A stretch of DNA of 64,000 nucleotides from Scleromitrula shiraiana (taxonomy: Eukaryota; Ascomycota; Leotiomycetes; Helotiales; Sclerotiniaceae): the NCBI GenBank assembly GCA_028455995.1, contig JABELC010000002.1, positions 2,046,001 through 2,110,000 of the forward strand, in the 5' to 3' direction. The position numbers and the translations under genes were made by a program. Numbering within the stretch: position 1 is the first letter of the stretch; each line of letters starts with the position of its first letter. This document shows positions 48,642-59,961 of this stretch, in pieces. The notes under the pieces were generated by a model. It was not told the origin of the DNA. It made no database searches and saw nothing but the letters and a program-made list of their open reading frames with translations.

Positions 48642-51278
48642 TTACTGCTTGCCAAGCTCGCCCTTAACCCATTTTTCCAATCCACCTCGTGCAATGATTT
48701 CTTGCACATTTGGTGGTAGCTCTCCAACCTTCTGGCTCCATTTTTCACCACCTTCCCCTTCTTGAATTTCTACCTTACTTCTCCTCACATCCCACATGAA
48801 CTTCCATCCAGTTCTCCTGGTCAACAGCTTTTCTCCTTGTGGAGTAGCTTGTTCAGCTGGCTTTGGTGAGTCTAAGCTCTCACTGTTCTGGGTTGGCTCT
48901 GTGACCTCCTTCTTAGGCACAGGTTCAGACGCTGCGAAATGTTCCCGAAGTCTTTGAACAAGACGGGGAACTTCAACGCCCATTAATGCGTTGTTGATAC
49001 TATTGCGGGAAAAGATGTTTCCAAAACTTCCGGCAACAACCATTGGGATTTTCTTGGCAAGAATGGCAGTGGCAGCTTGTTCTCGAGAGCTACCACAACC
49101 AAAGTTGAATCCTGAGACAAGGATATCACCCTCACGAGCAATGGTGCGGAACGCCTTGTCGTAGTTCTCCATGCATACCTCAGCCATCTTTTCGACAGAT
49201 ATTCCGTCTTGGTAGGTATATTTGCCTGGGTAAATGGCGTCCGTATTTACGTTATCGGCATCGCAGAAAACAATCTCACCCTCGACCTTTTCGGGAAATC
49301 CAGGAAGGATCTCGGTCAAGGTCTCAGCAGAAGTTTCAGTAGGGGTTGAGGACGTTCCAAAGAGACTAGACTCAGCACCTTCGACAATCGAATCAGCCTG
49401 TGCAATAAGTTTATCCAGAGCTTCCTGAATGCTAATAGCTTTGTCTTCCTCAACATTTCCATTACCCTCACCCAGGACGACTTTGTTCACTCCAACCGGA
49501 GCTTCGTACCATCCAGGTCCACAGATATGTCCATTCAAGGCACTTGCAGCGACAACTTCGGGACTAGCGAGGTAGGCTTTGGCATCGGTGGAGCCCATAC
49601 GTCCTTTGAAATTACGATTGCTTGCACTGATTCCAACCTCGCCAGGTTCTAGTAATCCAGTACCAAGTCCGATACATGGACCACATCCTGAAGGCAAAGG
49701 CTGAGCGCCTGCTGCAAGAAGAGCTTGCCAATCACCAGCTGCCTCAGCAGCTTCTTGTTCAGGGATCGAAGCAGCGGCGATGTAGAAATTGACGCCGGCG
49801 GGAATCTTTGGAATAGATCCGTCGGGCGAAGACTCAGCAGCATCCTTGAAAACCTTTGCAGCAGCAGCTAGATCAGAGGCACGCGAGTTGGTGCATGACA
49901 CCAGATAAGCCTTGTTGAGTTTAATCTTCTGGGCCTCCAAATCTCGAATTGGTGTAGCAATTTTGACACTATTAGGACCGGAGACATAAGGAGAGAGCGT
50001 AGAAAGATTGAGATATAACGATTTGGCGTAGGTTGCTCCTTTGTCTGCTACAAGTTGATTTTGAATAAGATCGTCGATTCGCTCGTGGGTAAATCGCGGT
50101 GCTTTGCCATCCTTGGGTGAAAACATCGCAGAAGTAGTTGCTTTATAACGTAACCACGACTCGAGAACAGAATCAATTGGGAATAACCCAGAAAGGGCGC
50201 CCCATTCAGTTGTCATATTTGCAATGGCAAGTCTATCATCAATGGGTAGACTGCGCATTGTTTGTTCGGATCCAGTAAACTCAATGGCATGATTAAGTAC
50301 TTCATCGTTGTTGAAAAGACCACACAATGCGACAATCACATCCTTGCCTGTAACTCCTACCGGTAATACTCCAGTGAAGTTAACTTTGGCAATGGGCGGA
50401 AGTTGCCACCAGGTTCGGCCTGTCGCCCAAATACTTGCAGCATCAGTTCGTACCATTGGAGTTCCTAAACAGCCAATTCCTCCGTACATATTACTATGAC
50501 TATCCGATGCGACTGTGACTGTTCCAGGCCAAGCATATCCCTCCTCAACCATGATTTGATGCCCGATACCTCGACCTGCTGGGTAGAAGTCTACGCCCTG
50601 CTGGCGTGCGAACTCCTCAATTTGTTTGTATTTCTTCAGGTTGGTCTCGCTTTTGTTTTGCACATCGTGATCGAGCGTGCAGACAACTTGATTGGAATTA
50701 TGAATTTTGGTTGCACCGATTGACATGAATTTCGTAGCGACAGGCCAGGAATTGCTAGAGTTCAATTAGAATCGCATGGTTGAGAATGTAACGAGGGTGT
50801 TGACTCACTCATGGGTCATACAGTAATGCGGCGAAAGTGTCACATAATCTAGAAAACTCCATGTCAATATTTGTCTCCAAAAAACCGAGATTTAGAGTGC
50901 GTCGAATCCAATGCTTCAGGATTCCAAAATTTGCTGATCAGAGTGTTCCCATACCTCCAGATTTAACAAACTTGTCTTTCGCAAGACCGAGAGAGTAGCG
51001 TTGGACAATTTTCTCTGTAAGAGTTTGAGCAACTCTGGGTGTCATTTTCAAAGAGGATAAAATCGCTGAAGAAGCTGGATCTTCTGTCTGCGAATGAAAC
51101 ACATCTTGCCAACGGCGTGCTGTCGCTGTATAGGCTCGATAACCTCCGCGAAGAGTCCCGATTTCATATAGAGGACGGGACGCCCGTATCCGCAGCCCAT
51201 TTGGGCGAATTCTCTGCAAGTATATATTAGTATAGTAAATGGCAATCTTTCCTACGAGACAATACGTACCAATATCAT
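48642..51278 (-). CDS. LYS4: Homoaconitase, mitochondrial
   Basis: Minus-strand exons 51278-51270 (9 nt), 51213-50955, 50848-50809 (40 nt) and 50754-48642 encode 806 aa. The nine-base first exon encodes only Met-Ile-Leu, and all phases fit. The N-terminus (MILRIRPNGLRIRASRPLYE...) is Arg-rich and lacks acidic residues, a typical mitochondrial presequence. The [4Fe-4S] cluster ligands are the Cys of SCTNSR (about residue 390) and the two of GCGPC (about 460 and 463). GHQIMVEEGYAWPG and NFGCGSSREQAATAI are further hallmarks. The enzyme interconverts homocitrate and homoisocitrate in the alpha-aminoadipate lysine pathway, found in fungi and absent from animals and plants. The C-terminal extension with TGWKFMWDVRRSKVEI is typical of fungal homoaconitases rather than aconitase. 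Confidence 0.95.
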
Positions 51279-51736
51279 GGCTTAAGAATGCATTGGTTTC
51301 GAAATGTCCAACAGAAATTGATAAATCCATTTCTGTAAAGAGTGAGGGGTATTAATTTTTCCGATCCGATATTTGCTTCCTGAATCGGCGTTCATTTGAT
51401 TGGTGGATGCAAAATTCTGCTCTTCAGAAATGCATAGAGAATCGGCATGGCGACAATCCCAATACGAGCTATTATTCAAATTCTGAGTGTCCATTCAGTT
51501 CATATATAATCGATCATATATCTCATATTACAATGTCTATATTGTATATAAATATTCAAATTGAATTTATTCAAAAAAAAAAATTTCAACATCTATATTC
51601 TAAATAAACACCCAAAGAATATTTGTTCAAAATATATTTGAGTATTTATGTTTAGAACAGACATTAGAAAATGAATTGTCTCGATACAATAACAACTAGA
51701 CATTCAAAAAATAGATTAGCTCGCTGTGCATTCTCG
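51279..51736. other. Short spacer upstream of LYS4
   Basis: AT-rich 458 bp between the homoaconitase start and the 3' end of the membrane-protein gene. It includes a tract rich in ATATTCAAATT-like words at about 51540-51650. No gene or clear motif was seen. Confidence 0.45.
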
Positions 51737-53263
51737 TTATCCAGAATATCGAGGCCACTCCGTGGAGCTAGAGCATGATAGTGACTTGGGCCGCGTGTGT
51801 GTTGGTGGCAGAGGGGCAAGTTCTATCGACGAACGCTCCTCGTGAGTACCCGCATCGCTTGTCTTAGTACGTTGTTCCTGTTTATCGTCTTGTAACCAGA
51901 ACGTGAACTGAGAAAGGAGTCCTTGATCGGTAGGTTGACGCCAGAGGTATGTTGCCTTGAGTATCGCAATGGTCAACCGTTTCCATATCGATTTCTGTGC
52001 CGGTTTCACCCCACCAGACATCCTTTTCTCTACTTTGATTTTCTCTCGCTCCTCTGTACATTCATCATGTTAGAATGTTGCTCGACAGAGTAATCATCAA
52101 AGAGAACTCACCTAGGTAACCCTCGAACGCAGCCAAAACAGGCAATACCAAAAGAATGCAAGTTACGAGCTGGCCGAATGTCCAAGCATTTTGAATCGCC
52201 AAGAAGTTATCTGTGAACTGTAGTCCCGGGTAATTCCCAGGGTCCCTCAATTCAATCGCCCCAGAAATACCAAAAGTCAACCCCAAGATGACACATATGA
52301 CTGGGATAACCCAAAACCCAACAATAATGGTCTGGAAAGTATATGCCAACCAAATCCCCAATATATCTTGGCTAGACACACACAAAAGATCCAAACACTT
52401 CCCGTATAAACTCATACTAAGTCTAGTCCTCCATTTCTGCGGGAGCCAATGAAGAACTGCTTGCACAAACAAAATCGACATTACTCCAATACGAAACTGG
52501 TGAAGATTTCCAACATAGTCCAGTTCCGCGGCGCACCTTGCCGGACAGGCCGCACCTTCCGCGCCCTTGTTGAGGGTTCCCTCGCCCATAAACAAACCGC
52601 CGGTATTTCCAAAACTCCTTGCCCTATCCTGCGCAACTGCGAAAAGTATGAAGTTTGATACGTAGCCTAAGAGTCTCAAGATGGCCAAACTACGATTAGA
52701 TTGAAAATAATCACTCAACGAAACTAGAGCAACGGTATGAGTAAAACTTGAAAACCAGGCTAAGTATACAATGATATTGTAATGATATGCAGTGATGTGT
52801 TGCCAGTCTTTAAGGGCAGCTATGAGCAGGGCAAAACTAGTGACTAATTGTTGGTCTGCGAGTGAGAGAATGAGAGGAACAAGGGTTGCGTTTAAGAGTC
52901 GATAGGTGGAGTGTGTTGGGCTATTGTTGATGGCTTTGAGGAGGACGAGCCGGTAATATCGAAGATTTTCTTTCGCCGAGTGGTAGATAGAGGATGGATG
53001 TTTGGTAGATGTTGGAGTTGTGAAGGTATGTGGATGCAGGTAGGGAGAGCGGAGTATAAACTGACATGGTAAACGGAGAATGGCGGCTATAAGGGTCAAT
53101 AAAGCAGTGGCAAGAAACGAAAAAAATACCTAAATTGAAACAGTGTTAGCTATCAAGATATGTCGTGACGATTCGGGGTAATTACGCCTATGCCAGTTAT
53201 GTCTGGATCTGGCTGGAGCACTCCGCAATTATCTGGGAATTGAGGACAGGTAGAGACGGGCAT
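51737..53263 (-). CDS. Multi-pass membrane protein, fungal-specific, function unknown
   Basis: Minus-strand exons 53263-53186, 53129-52112 and 52053-51737 encode 470 aa; introns of 56 and 58 bp are in phase. The start MPVSTCPQFPDNCGVLQPDP precedes the first helix (GVFFSFLATALLTLIAAIL). About seven hydrophobic segments follow (including LLNATLVPLILSLADQQLV, YNIIVYLAWFSSFTHTVALV and AYTFQTIIVGFWVIPVICVI). The cytoplasmic tail is hydrophilic and Ser-rich. The N-terminal PDPDITGIG plus a DQQ motif in helix 2 recall a large group of uncharacterised ascomycete seven-helix proteins. A receptor-like role is possible but not demonstrated. Cys residues in an external loop (AACPARCAAELDY) may form a disulfide. 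Confidence 0.82.
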
Positions 53264-53596
53264 GGCTGTAAATCTTGATACGCAAGAGATGTTTAGAATT
53301 TGATCAGAAGTAAGCTGGATTTATAACGGATTAAGATCGATAAAGAACATGAAATCGTATGAAAAAAATGTTTCAAGCATCTCAAACAATATTTATATAA
53401 GGAAGAGGAAGTCAATAATTGCGCCCCCATCAAAAAGATGTGGAAGAATAAAAGAGCTGTGAATCGCACATTGGTAATTGTATTTTCTGATTCACCATAG
53501 CATGCATCACACCTTGTGATCTCCCTATTATTGGGACCACCCATCCTTGATATTATACAGTATTAAAGACATAATTCATAACCCAACCAGATTAAC
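53264..53596. other. Short spacer
   Basis: 333 bp upstream of the membrane-protein gene and downstream of the UBR7-like gene, both on the minus strand. Nothing else was recognised. Confidence 0.5.
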
Positions 53597-55316
53597 TCAG
53601 TATCCACTTTGCTCTTTCCTATCATCCCCAGTTTTAGCACTTTCGCCTGCATCTTTGATAGCTTGTTCATCACCCCTCATCTTCGCAAAGTGTTCTTTTA
53701 TATCCTCTGCGCTAATCGCTTGACCGCTCTCAGCAAACTTCTGAAAGAATGGCTTGAGTTTGTCTTTTAAATGATTGTATGCCATTACACCCTCGATTGC
53801 CCTAACACGGTCTACATTCTTGAGTGCGCTTTCACCGCGATCATAAATACTTCCACTACCGACTGTACTGCCACCTTCATCACCATCTTCTGATACAGGC
53901 GGTTCGTAGGTCTCTTCCTCCTCGAGAAGTTGTGGGTGTTTTGAGAGCGGGGGGAAACAGTCGGAACAATGACAAATGTTTTCTCGAAAGTCTGGCTTGA
54001 AAAATATGGAAAATTGACCCTTAGGTGCTGTGGGCAAAGTCGCAATTTTGCACACTACTGGCGCACTAGTCACGTTGATGCTAGCTGCTGATTCGTTTTT
54101 AGTTTCCTCCTCATCCTTCCTAGCGCGTTTTGATGCAGAAGAAGCATTCGATACTTCGTCATCCTCCGCCTTGCGCTTCCTTGATTCGGCTGCCTGAGGT
54201 GTGAGTAAATCAGAGGCTTTTGACAAAATCCCGGCTTCTGGGGATGGTGCACTTCTCCTGAAAACCGGAGCAAGGAATCCAAGCGCACCCGCGTAACGCT
54301 TAATCCATGGATGGGCATCTACACACTTGTAACATATGAAACCTTCGAATTCATCCTCGTCGGGAAATCCTGGAGGCAGAGGTGGATCGTCTTCTTCCTC
54401 ATCATCGTCTTCTCCTTCCTGCACTTCAGTTGTATCAACGTTTGGCCTATCAGAACGATCTTGGGGTTCTTCGCTTTCATTGTTATTTTGTTCATTAACA
54501 GCATATTCTGGGACTTCGGTGATTGACTCTAGAAGTCCAGCCTTTTCTGCTTTCGTTGACGTCCCCTTCTTGCTTGCAGTCGTAGTCTCATACCAATCCG
54601 GACCAAGGCCGGAGATACATCCAGGATGCCACCAATCTTCACCACATCCGCCGTCTTCTGAACTACCCAGACCCAAGCATTGAAACATTGTACCTTTTTG
54701 CTTGTTAGGATCGTAATCGCATTCGCAGCCGCAAAATCGATTTCTGAAATTTTGATTATATTGATTTTTGGGCTCAGGTAGCTCCGAGTATACACCGCCC
54801 TTTGTGTTTGTCTCTGAATTGATGCGCAGACTGCATGGCGAAGTCGCTGGTAGACGCGTCGTGCCACAATCGCAAGTGAAGTTCCGTTTGTTGAATAGTT
54901 CTACCAAATTGTGATCACCATGACATTGCACTGAACAAGAGTAACAGACACCAGCCGGAGTATAGGGAGCGGATGCTTCGGATAGAGGAGGATTGCAGGT
55001 CAAACAGGCGAATAGGTTCTGACGAAGTGGACCGAGAGGCTTTGTGCAGTTGTCGATACTCTGTTTGCGCTCGTTAGTAAATCATAAAATTATTGGAAAT
55101 AAAACATTTACATAGGGTAGAACTTCGCGCGCATCTGCCTCTAGCTGTAGTTGAGAGTTTATGAATCTATATGAATGATTTAGATACATTTGCAAAGAGA
55201 ATTTAATATTGTGTAACATACTCAGCTGCTGTATGGGAATCATCGGACTTCTGCGAGGAAAAGCTCTGGCTTCTAGAGGCATTGCTCATACTCGATTTGA
55301 CATCTTGTGCATCCAT
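53597..55316 (-). CDS. UBR-box and PHD-type zinc finger protein (UBR7 / Mlo2-like)
   Basis: Minus-strand exons 55316-55222, 55166-55112 and 55060-53597 encode 537 aa; introns are 55 and 51 bp. A Ser-rich start is followed by the UBR zinc-finger (about residues 52-125: NCTKPLGPLRQNLFACLTC, CYSCSVQCHGDHNLVELF, FTCDCGT). Next is a PHD-like finger (RFCGCECDY..., GEDWWHPGCI) interrupted by a long acidic insert (EGEDDDEEEDD), then FICYKCVDAHPWIKRY. The C-terminal part has a basic nuclear signal (SKRARKD) and a CHCSDCFPPL finger. This order matches human UBR7 and fission-yeast Mlo2. UBR7 is reported to act as a histone H2B ubiquitin ligase; the fungal role is less clear. It is divergent with MCM2 across a transposon-like insertion. 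Confidence 0.88.
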
Positions 55317-55406
55317 ACTGACGTATCGCGATCAGCCAACTAAATTTCTATGCAGAATTCAAGAGTTGCAAGTCAGATCAAAAACCAGCTGGAGGAGATA
55401 GAACTA

Positions 55407-56239
55407 CCCCTACGGTATCACGTATTCAGGGATTTCTTGAATACTATTCAAAGAAGGAAATTTTCATACTATAATTGAAATTTCAATTGCACTATAAGTT
55501 GATTTTCGGGGAGTGATCTTTTACTAATACAAATTCAACCTAGATTCTTCATTAACTTTCAGGTTTATCTCGGGTAATTATATAAAACTAGATTAATATG
55601 GGGTTTACATACAAAATTAGTGCATTTTTGTTTTTAAGTTTATTATATACTACTAGTAATAGTTGATATGCTTCATTATTTCCTAATTTAGCTAATATAC
55701 CAAGATCAACCCCGCACTCTTTTTATTATTAATATGCTTAAGTTAATATTAGTATATATCAAAAAGTAATATAAATATACCTTCAAATTCCATAATTTTT
55801 TATAGAAAATCATTTTCTTTCTTCTTCAAAATGATAAAGTTGTTGATTCATAAAAAATGAAGTCTAAAGTTGTGGTATAGCCTTATGGCCTGAGGCCATA
55901 CTTATATAGATTAGATCAAATTGATAAAGGGTTAGATAAATCTTCAACCAATAAGAATCTGTTAAAAAGTTGAATAACCTTGTAATGTGAGATCGACGAC
56001 GAGGCCATTTTAAGTATAGCTTCAAACTGAGCAATGAATTTTACCCGAGGTTAATCCTTAAGTTTAAAGACTAATTTACACTATATGAAATTCAACTTTT
56101 AGTTAATTGCAAGTTTAGTACGTCGGTATTTGAACTTTTAGTGTGCCCAAGCACTAAAATGGCCGATTTCCTGAAGTTCATTCAGGGAAGTCATTGAATT
56201 CTATTCAGGTTCGCTCCCTGAATACGTGATACCGTAGGG
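55407..56239. mobile_element. TIR element without transposase, TA target duplication
   Basis: The left end CCCCTACGGTATCACGTATT (then CAGGGA) at 55407 and the right end, whose reverse complement begins CCCTACGGTATCACGTATTC, form terminal inverted repeats of about 25 bp. TA flanks both outer edges. Further inward, degenerate inverted similarity continues, for example a TATCTCGGGTAA / ACCTCGGGTAAA pair at about 55570 and 56050, so the arms were originally about 190-200 bp. There is no ORF inside and the core is AT-rich. It looks like a non-autonomous mariner-like element or MITE, probably weathered by RIP. Confidence 0.8.
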
Positions 56240-56262
56240 TACCTAGGTACTCGAAGCACTTT

Positions 56263-56313
56263 ACGCGATCGCTTATCTAGGCTTAGCCTCAACACGTCGA
56301 CCGGGAAACGCGT
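56263..56313 (+). promoter_or_regulatory. Two MluI-box (MCB) motifs upstream of MCM2
   Basis: ACGCGA at 56263-56268 and a perfect ACGCGT at 56308-56313 lie 264-314 bp before the MCM2 ATG. ACGCGT is the established MBF target driving G1/S transcription of MCM genes in yeasts. Function here is inferred from motif and gene identity. Confidence 0.6.
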
Positions 56314-56576
56314 GTGGGTCAATCTTCCGCGCATTGAGCTTCCCTTCGTTCACTTTTAATAATTTCAACTGTTTATGATCGCAAACTCTAACTCTCCACC
56401 TTCCTTTGATACTGCGATTTACCTACACATTAAAATCATTAATTCACTGAAATAACATGAGGTATGTCATTTTTTTGTACTGCGGACATATAGTCTCAAC
56501 AAACGCCTTATAAATTTGCCTTACCCCTAAAGGATATTGACTGATTACAACGATTAGTTCTCCTCTGCGACACAAC

Positions 56577-59242
56577 ATGTCTTCTGCGAACAGAGGTGCT
56601 GGTGGCACTCGAAACCGTCGCAAGCGTTCTAGAGAGCCCGATGACGATCTTACTGGCGGGCCAGCAGCGTCAAGCCCTCCTGGCGATTTTAGATCATCCC
56701 CTCCAGCACCAATTCGACATGGTGTGGATGATGACGATGAAGATGATATGGAAGATGATGTGGAGATAGCCGCCGACATAGACGACATAGATGAAATGGC
56801 TGAAGACGAAGATGGAATTGATCTTTTTGGAGGCAACTATGAGAGAGACTACAACGCTCGTGACAACACAAACTATGAAGGGGCCGATATCGATGACGAG
56901 GGCGAATATGAAGAACTTGACGCCGCGGCTAGAAGACAACTTGAGGATAGATTGAATCGTCGAGATCGTGAGCTTGCTAGACAACGTCGAATGCCAGCTG
57001 CGTTCTTGCAGGACGAAGATGAGGATGGAGATTTGGACCTCATGAATCAACCAAGACGCAGGCGCCATCATTACGACGAGGATGAAGATGAAGATATGCA
57101 AGATGATATCATGGAAGAAGAGCTCTCTCTTGAGACTTTACAGGACGTCAAATCATCAAGTTTGGTCGAATGGATTGCTACACCCTCTGTTCAAAGAACG
57201 ATCAAGAGAGAATTCAAAGCTTTCTTGACAGAGTACACTGACGATCATGGAGTTTCTGTTTACGGTAGTAGGATCAAAACTTTGGGAGAAATTAACGCAG
57301 AGTCTTTGGAAGTGTCGTACGATCACCTCTCCGCTTCGAAAGCTATTCTAGCCTACTTCTTGGCAAATGCTCCTGGAGAAATGCTCCAACTATTCGATGA
57401 GGTTGCCATGGAAGTTACGCTATTACATTACAACGACTACCAGCAAATTCATTCCGAAATTCATGTTCGAATTACTGATCTACCTGTTCACTATACCCTT
57501 CGTCAACTACGCCAAACACACTTGAACTGCCTCGTTCGAGTCAGCGGTGTTGTTACTCGCAGAAGTGGCGTATTTCCACAACTGAAATATGTTATGTTCG
57601 ATTGTTCTAAGTGTGGAACAAGACTTGGTCCTTTTCAACAAGAATCCAATGTCGAAGTGAAGATCTCCTTCTGCGCTAATTGCCAATCTCGTGGACCTTT
57701 TAATTTGAACTCAGAAAAGACCGTCTATCGTAATTACCAAAAGCTGACGCTTCAAGAGTCGCCTGGTACTGTACCTGCTGGTCGTCTTCCCCGCCACCGG
57801 GAAGTTATTCTCCTCTGGGACCTTATCGATAAAGCCAAACCCGGTGAAGAAATTGAGGTTACTGGGGTTTACCGCAACAATTATGATGCTCAACTGAATA
57901 ATCGTAATGGCTTCCCTGTCTTCGCTACCATCCTCGAAGCCAACAATGTCGTCAAATCTCATGATCAACTCGCCGGCTTCCGACTCACTGAAGAAGATGA
58001 GCATGAAATCCGAACGTTATCCCGCGACCCTCAAATTGTTGACAAGATCATTCACTCCATTGCACCGAGTATCTATGGGCATACCGATATCAAAACTGCT
58101 GTAGCACTATCACTTTTTGGTGGAGTTGCAAAAGTTGCACAAGGAAAGCATCACATTCGTGGTGACATCAATGTTCTTCTTTTGGGTGACCCAGGAACTG
58201 CAAAATCACAAGTCTTAAAGTATGTCGAAAAAACTGCTCATCGGGCCGTGTTTGCTACTGGTCAGGGTGCAAGTGCTGTTGGTCTTACTGCAAGTGTGCG
58301 TAAAGATCCCCTCACTAGTGAATGGACGTTGGAAGGTGGTGCTCTAGTGCTTGCAGACAGAGGTACTTGTCTCATCGATGAATTTGATAAGATGAATGAT
58401 CAAGATCGAACATCTATCCACGAGGCTATGGAACAACAAACCATTTCGATTTCGAAGGCCGGTATCGTCACAACACTGCAAGCCCGATGTGGTATCATTG
58501 CTGCGGCAAATCCAATCGGTGGACGCTATAATTCTACTATTCCTTTCTCGCAAAATGTTGAATTAACAGAGCCAATTTTGTCCCGTTTTGACATCCTTTG
58601 CGTTGTTCGCGACACCGTGGATCCTGCTGAAGATGAGCGACTTGCCAGATTCGTTGTAGGATCTCATGGTCGATCCCATCCCGGAACCCAACCTGTGGAT
58701 GAGAACCAGGCCTTAATGGAAACAGAGCATGACTCTGAAATGCGCGATAGTGCTATCAATGGAGGAGAGCCTAAACAAGAAGGTGAAATTAAACAAGAAT
58801 TACTTCGCAAGTACATTCTTTACGCAAGAGAGAGATGTAGCCCAAAGCTGTACAACATCGATGAGGAAAAAGTATCGAAGCTTTTCGCTGATATGAGACG
58901 AGAATCATTGGCTACTGGAGCTTATCCTATTACTGTAAGTTAATTTTTTCTCACTATGCCAACAGAGTCTAATTCGCGTTCTAGGTCCGTCATCTCGAAG
59001 CCATTATGCGAATCAGTGAAGCCTTCTGTAGAATGCGACTCTCCGAATATGTTTCTTCACAAGACATTGACCGGGCTATCGCAGTTACGATAGATTCATT
59101 TGTTGGTAGTCAGAAAGTCAGCTGTAAGAAAGCACTCGCGCGCGCGTTCGCTAAATATACTTTGGCTAGACCAGGCGGTGGTGCTAGAAGGAACAGGAAC
59201 ATGGAGAGAGGAAGTAGAGCAGCTACGGCCACTATGGCATAG
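56577..59242 (+). CDS. MCM2: DNA replication licensing factor MCM2
   Basis: Exons 56577-58934 and 58985-59242 encode 871 aa; the 50 bp intron (GTAAGT...TTCTAG) is phase 0. The protein starts MSSANRGAGGTRNRRKRSRE and has the acidic/basic N-terminal tail typical of MCM2, which binds histones H3-H4. The zinc finger (CSKC...CANC) lies at about residues 342-368. The AAA+ core has Walker A GDPGTAKS (about 536), Walker B LIDEFDKM (about 598) and arginine finger SRFD (about 668). It is a subunit of the MCM2-7 helicase loaded at replication origins. Size matches yeast and Aspergillus MCM2. MCB motifs upstream support G1/S expression. The C-terminal RPGGGARRNRNMERG tail is short and basic. Confidence 0.97.
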
Positions 59243-59961
59243 TCATCTTGTTGTCTTGATATTTTGTGAGGAGTTATGGATACATCTGATCCTCTGTCTA
59301 ACTTATGATTGTACACACTGTCTACGAAATAATGAACATACACTATTTATGAATGCCCTGTTTCAAAAGCCTCTGCCCTCTGTTGAACAGTTCTTATAGA
59401 GATACTCATTTCTCAAAATATCTCGCTTTTGGTAAATAGACCTCATTTTCGTTTTTATCCGTTCTCTTCTATCATAACCCTTTTGCGTTACCTCTCTTCG
59501 CAACATTATCAACACAGTAATTCGGCCAATCATTAATCCGACGAAATACCGAGCCAGATGCCATATTCACGCAATCGGAGGGATTCCCCAACTGAGCTCC
59601 ATTGCCCCACACTACCCTTACCGTTACCCCACGCATTTCAAGTCTGATCAGGAATGGAACATGGAGTTCCGTCACTTAATTCCGAAGTTTCCCCGATACC
59701 GTCACCATGAGATCCAAAAGCACCAATAATCACACGTCTCTGTTGTGTGGCGTTGGCGTTGTGGCTAATTAGTTGATCTGACGAGCATGAGAGTAACGGT
59801 GCCGCAGGGCCGATATTCCATGATTTTCCTTTAGGAATATTACGTATTCAAGTAGAAGTTGTTGTTATGTTCACTCCTTCCTTGCTCGGCGCTCCTCTAT
59901 ATATTTGGCTCATGAGTTTTTTTGTTTGAGACGTTAGAGATCAAATATCTCGAAAAACAAC
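59243..59961. other. Spacer and promoter of the GH3 gene
   Basis: No gene seen in about 720 bp. It should contain the MCM2 terminator and the beta-glucosidase promoter. A TATATATTT box lies near 59898, about 64 bp before the ATG, and a CCCCGATACCG motif near 59692. Nothing else is supported. Confidence 0.45.

Larger units (their letters stand above)
55317..56576. promoter_or_regulatory. Divergent promoter between UBR7-like and MCM2, split by an inserted element
   Basis: The 1.26 kb between the two start codons holds an approximately 833 bp TIR element (55407-56239). Only about 90 bp remain on the UBR7-like side and about 340 bp on the MCM2 side. The MCM2 side carries two MluI-box-type motifs at 56263-56268 and 56308-56313. 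Confidence 0.6.

Noticed and set aside
52449..52658. Plus-strand 69-aa frame inside the membrane-protein gene
   Set aside because: It is antisense to a well-supported exon with continuous hydrophobic helices and has no features of its own.
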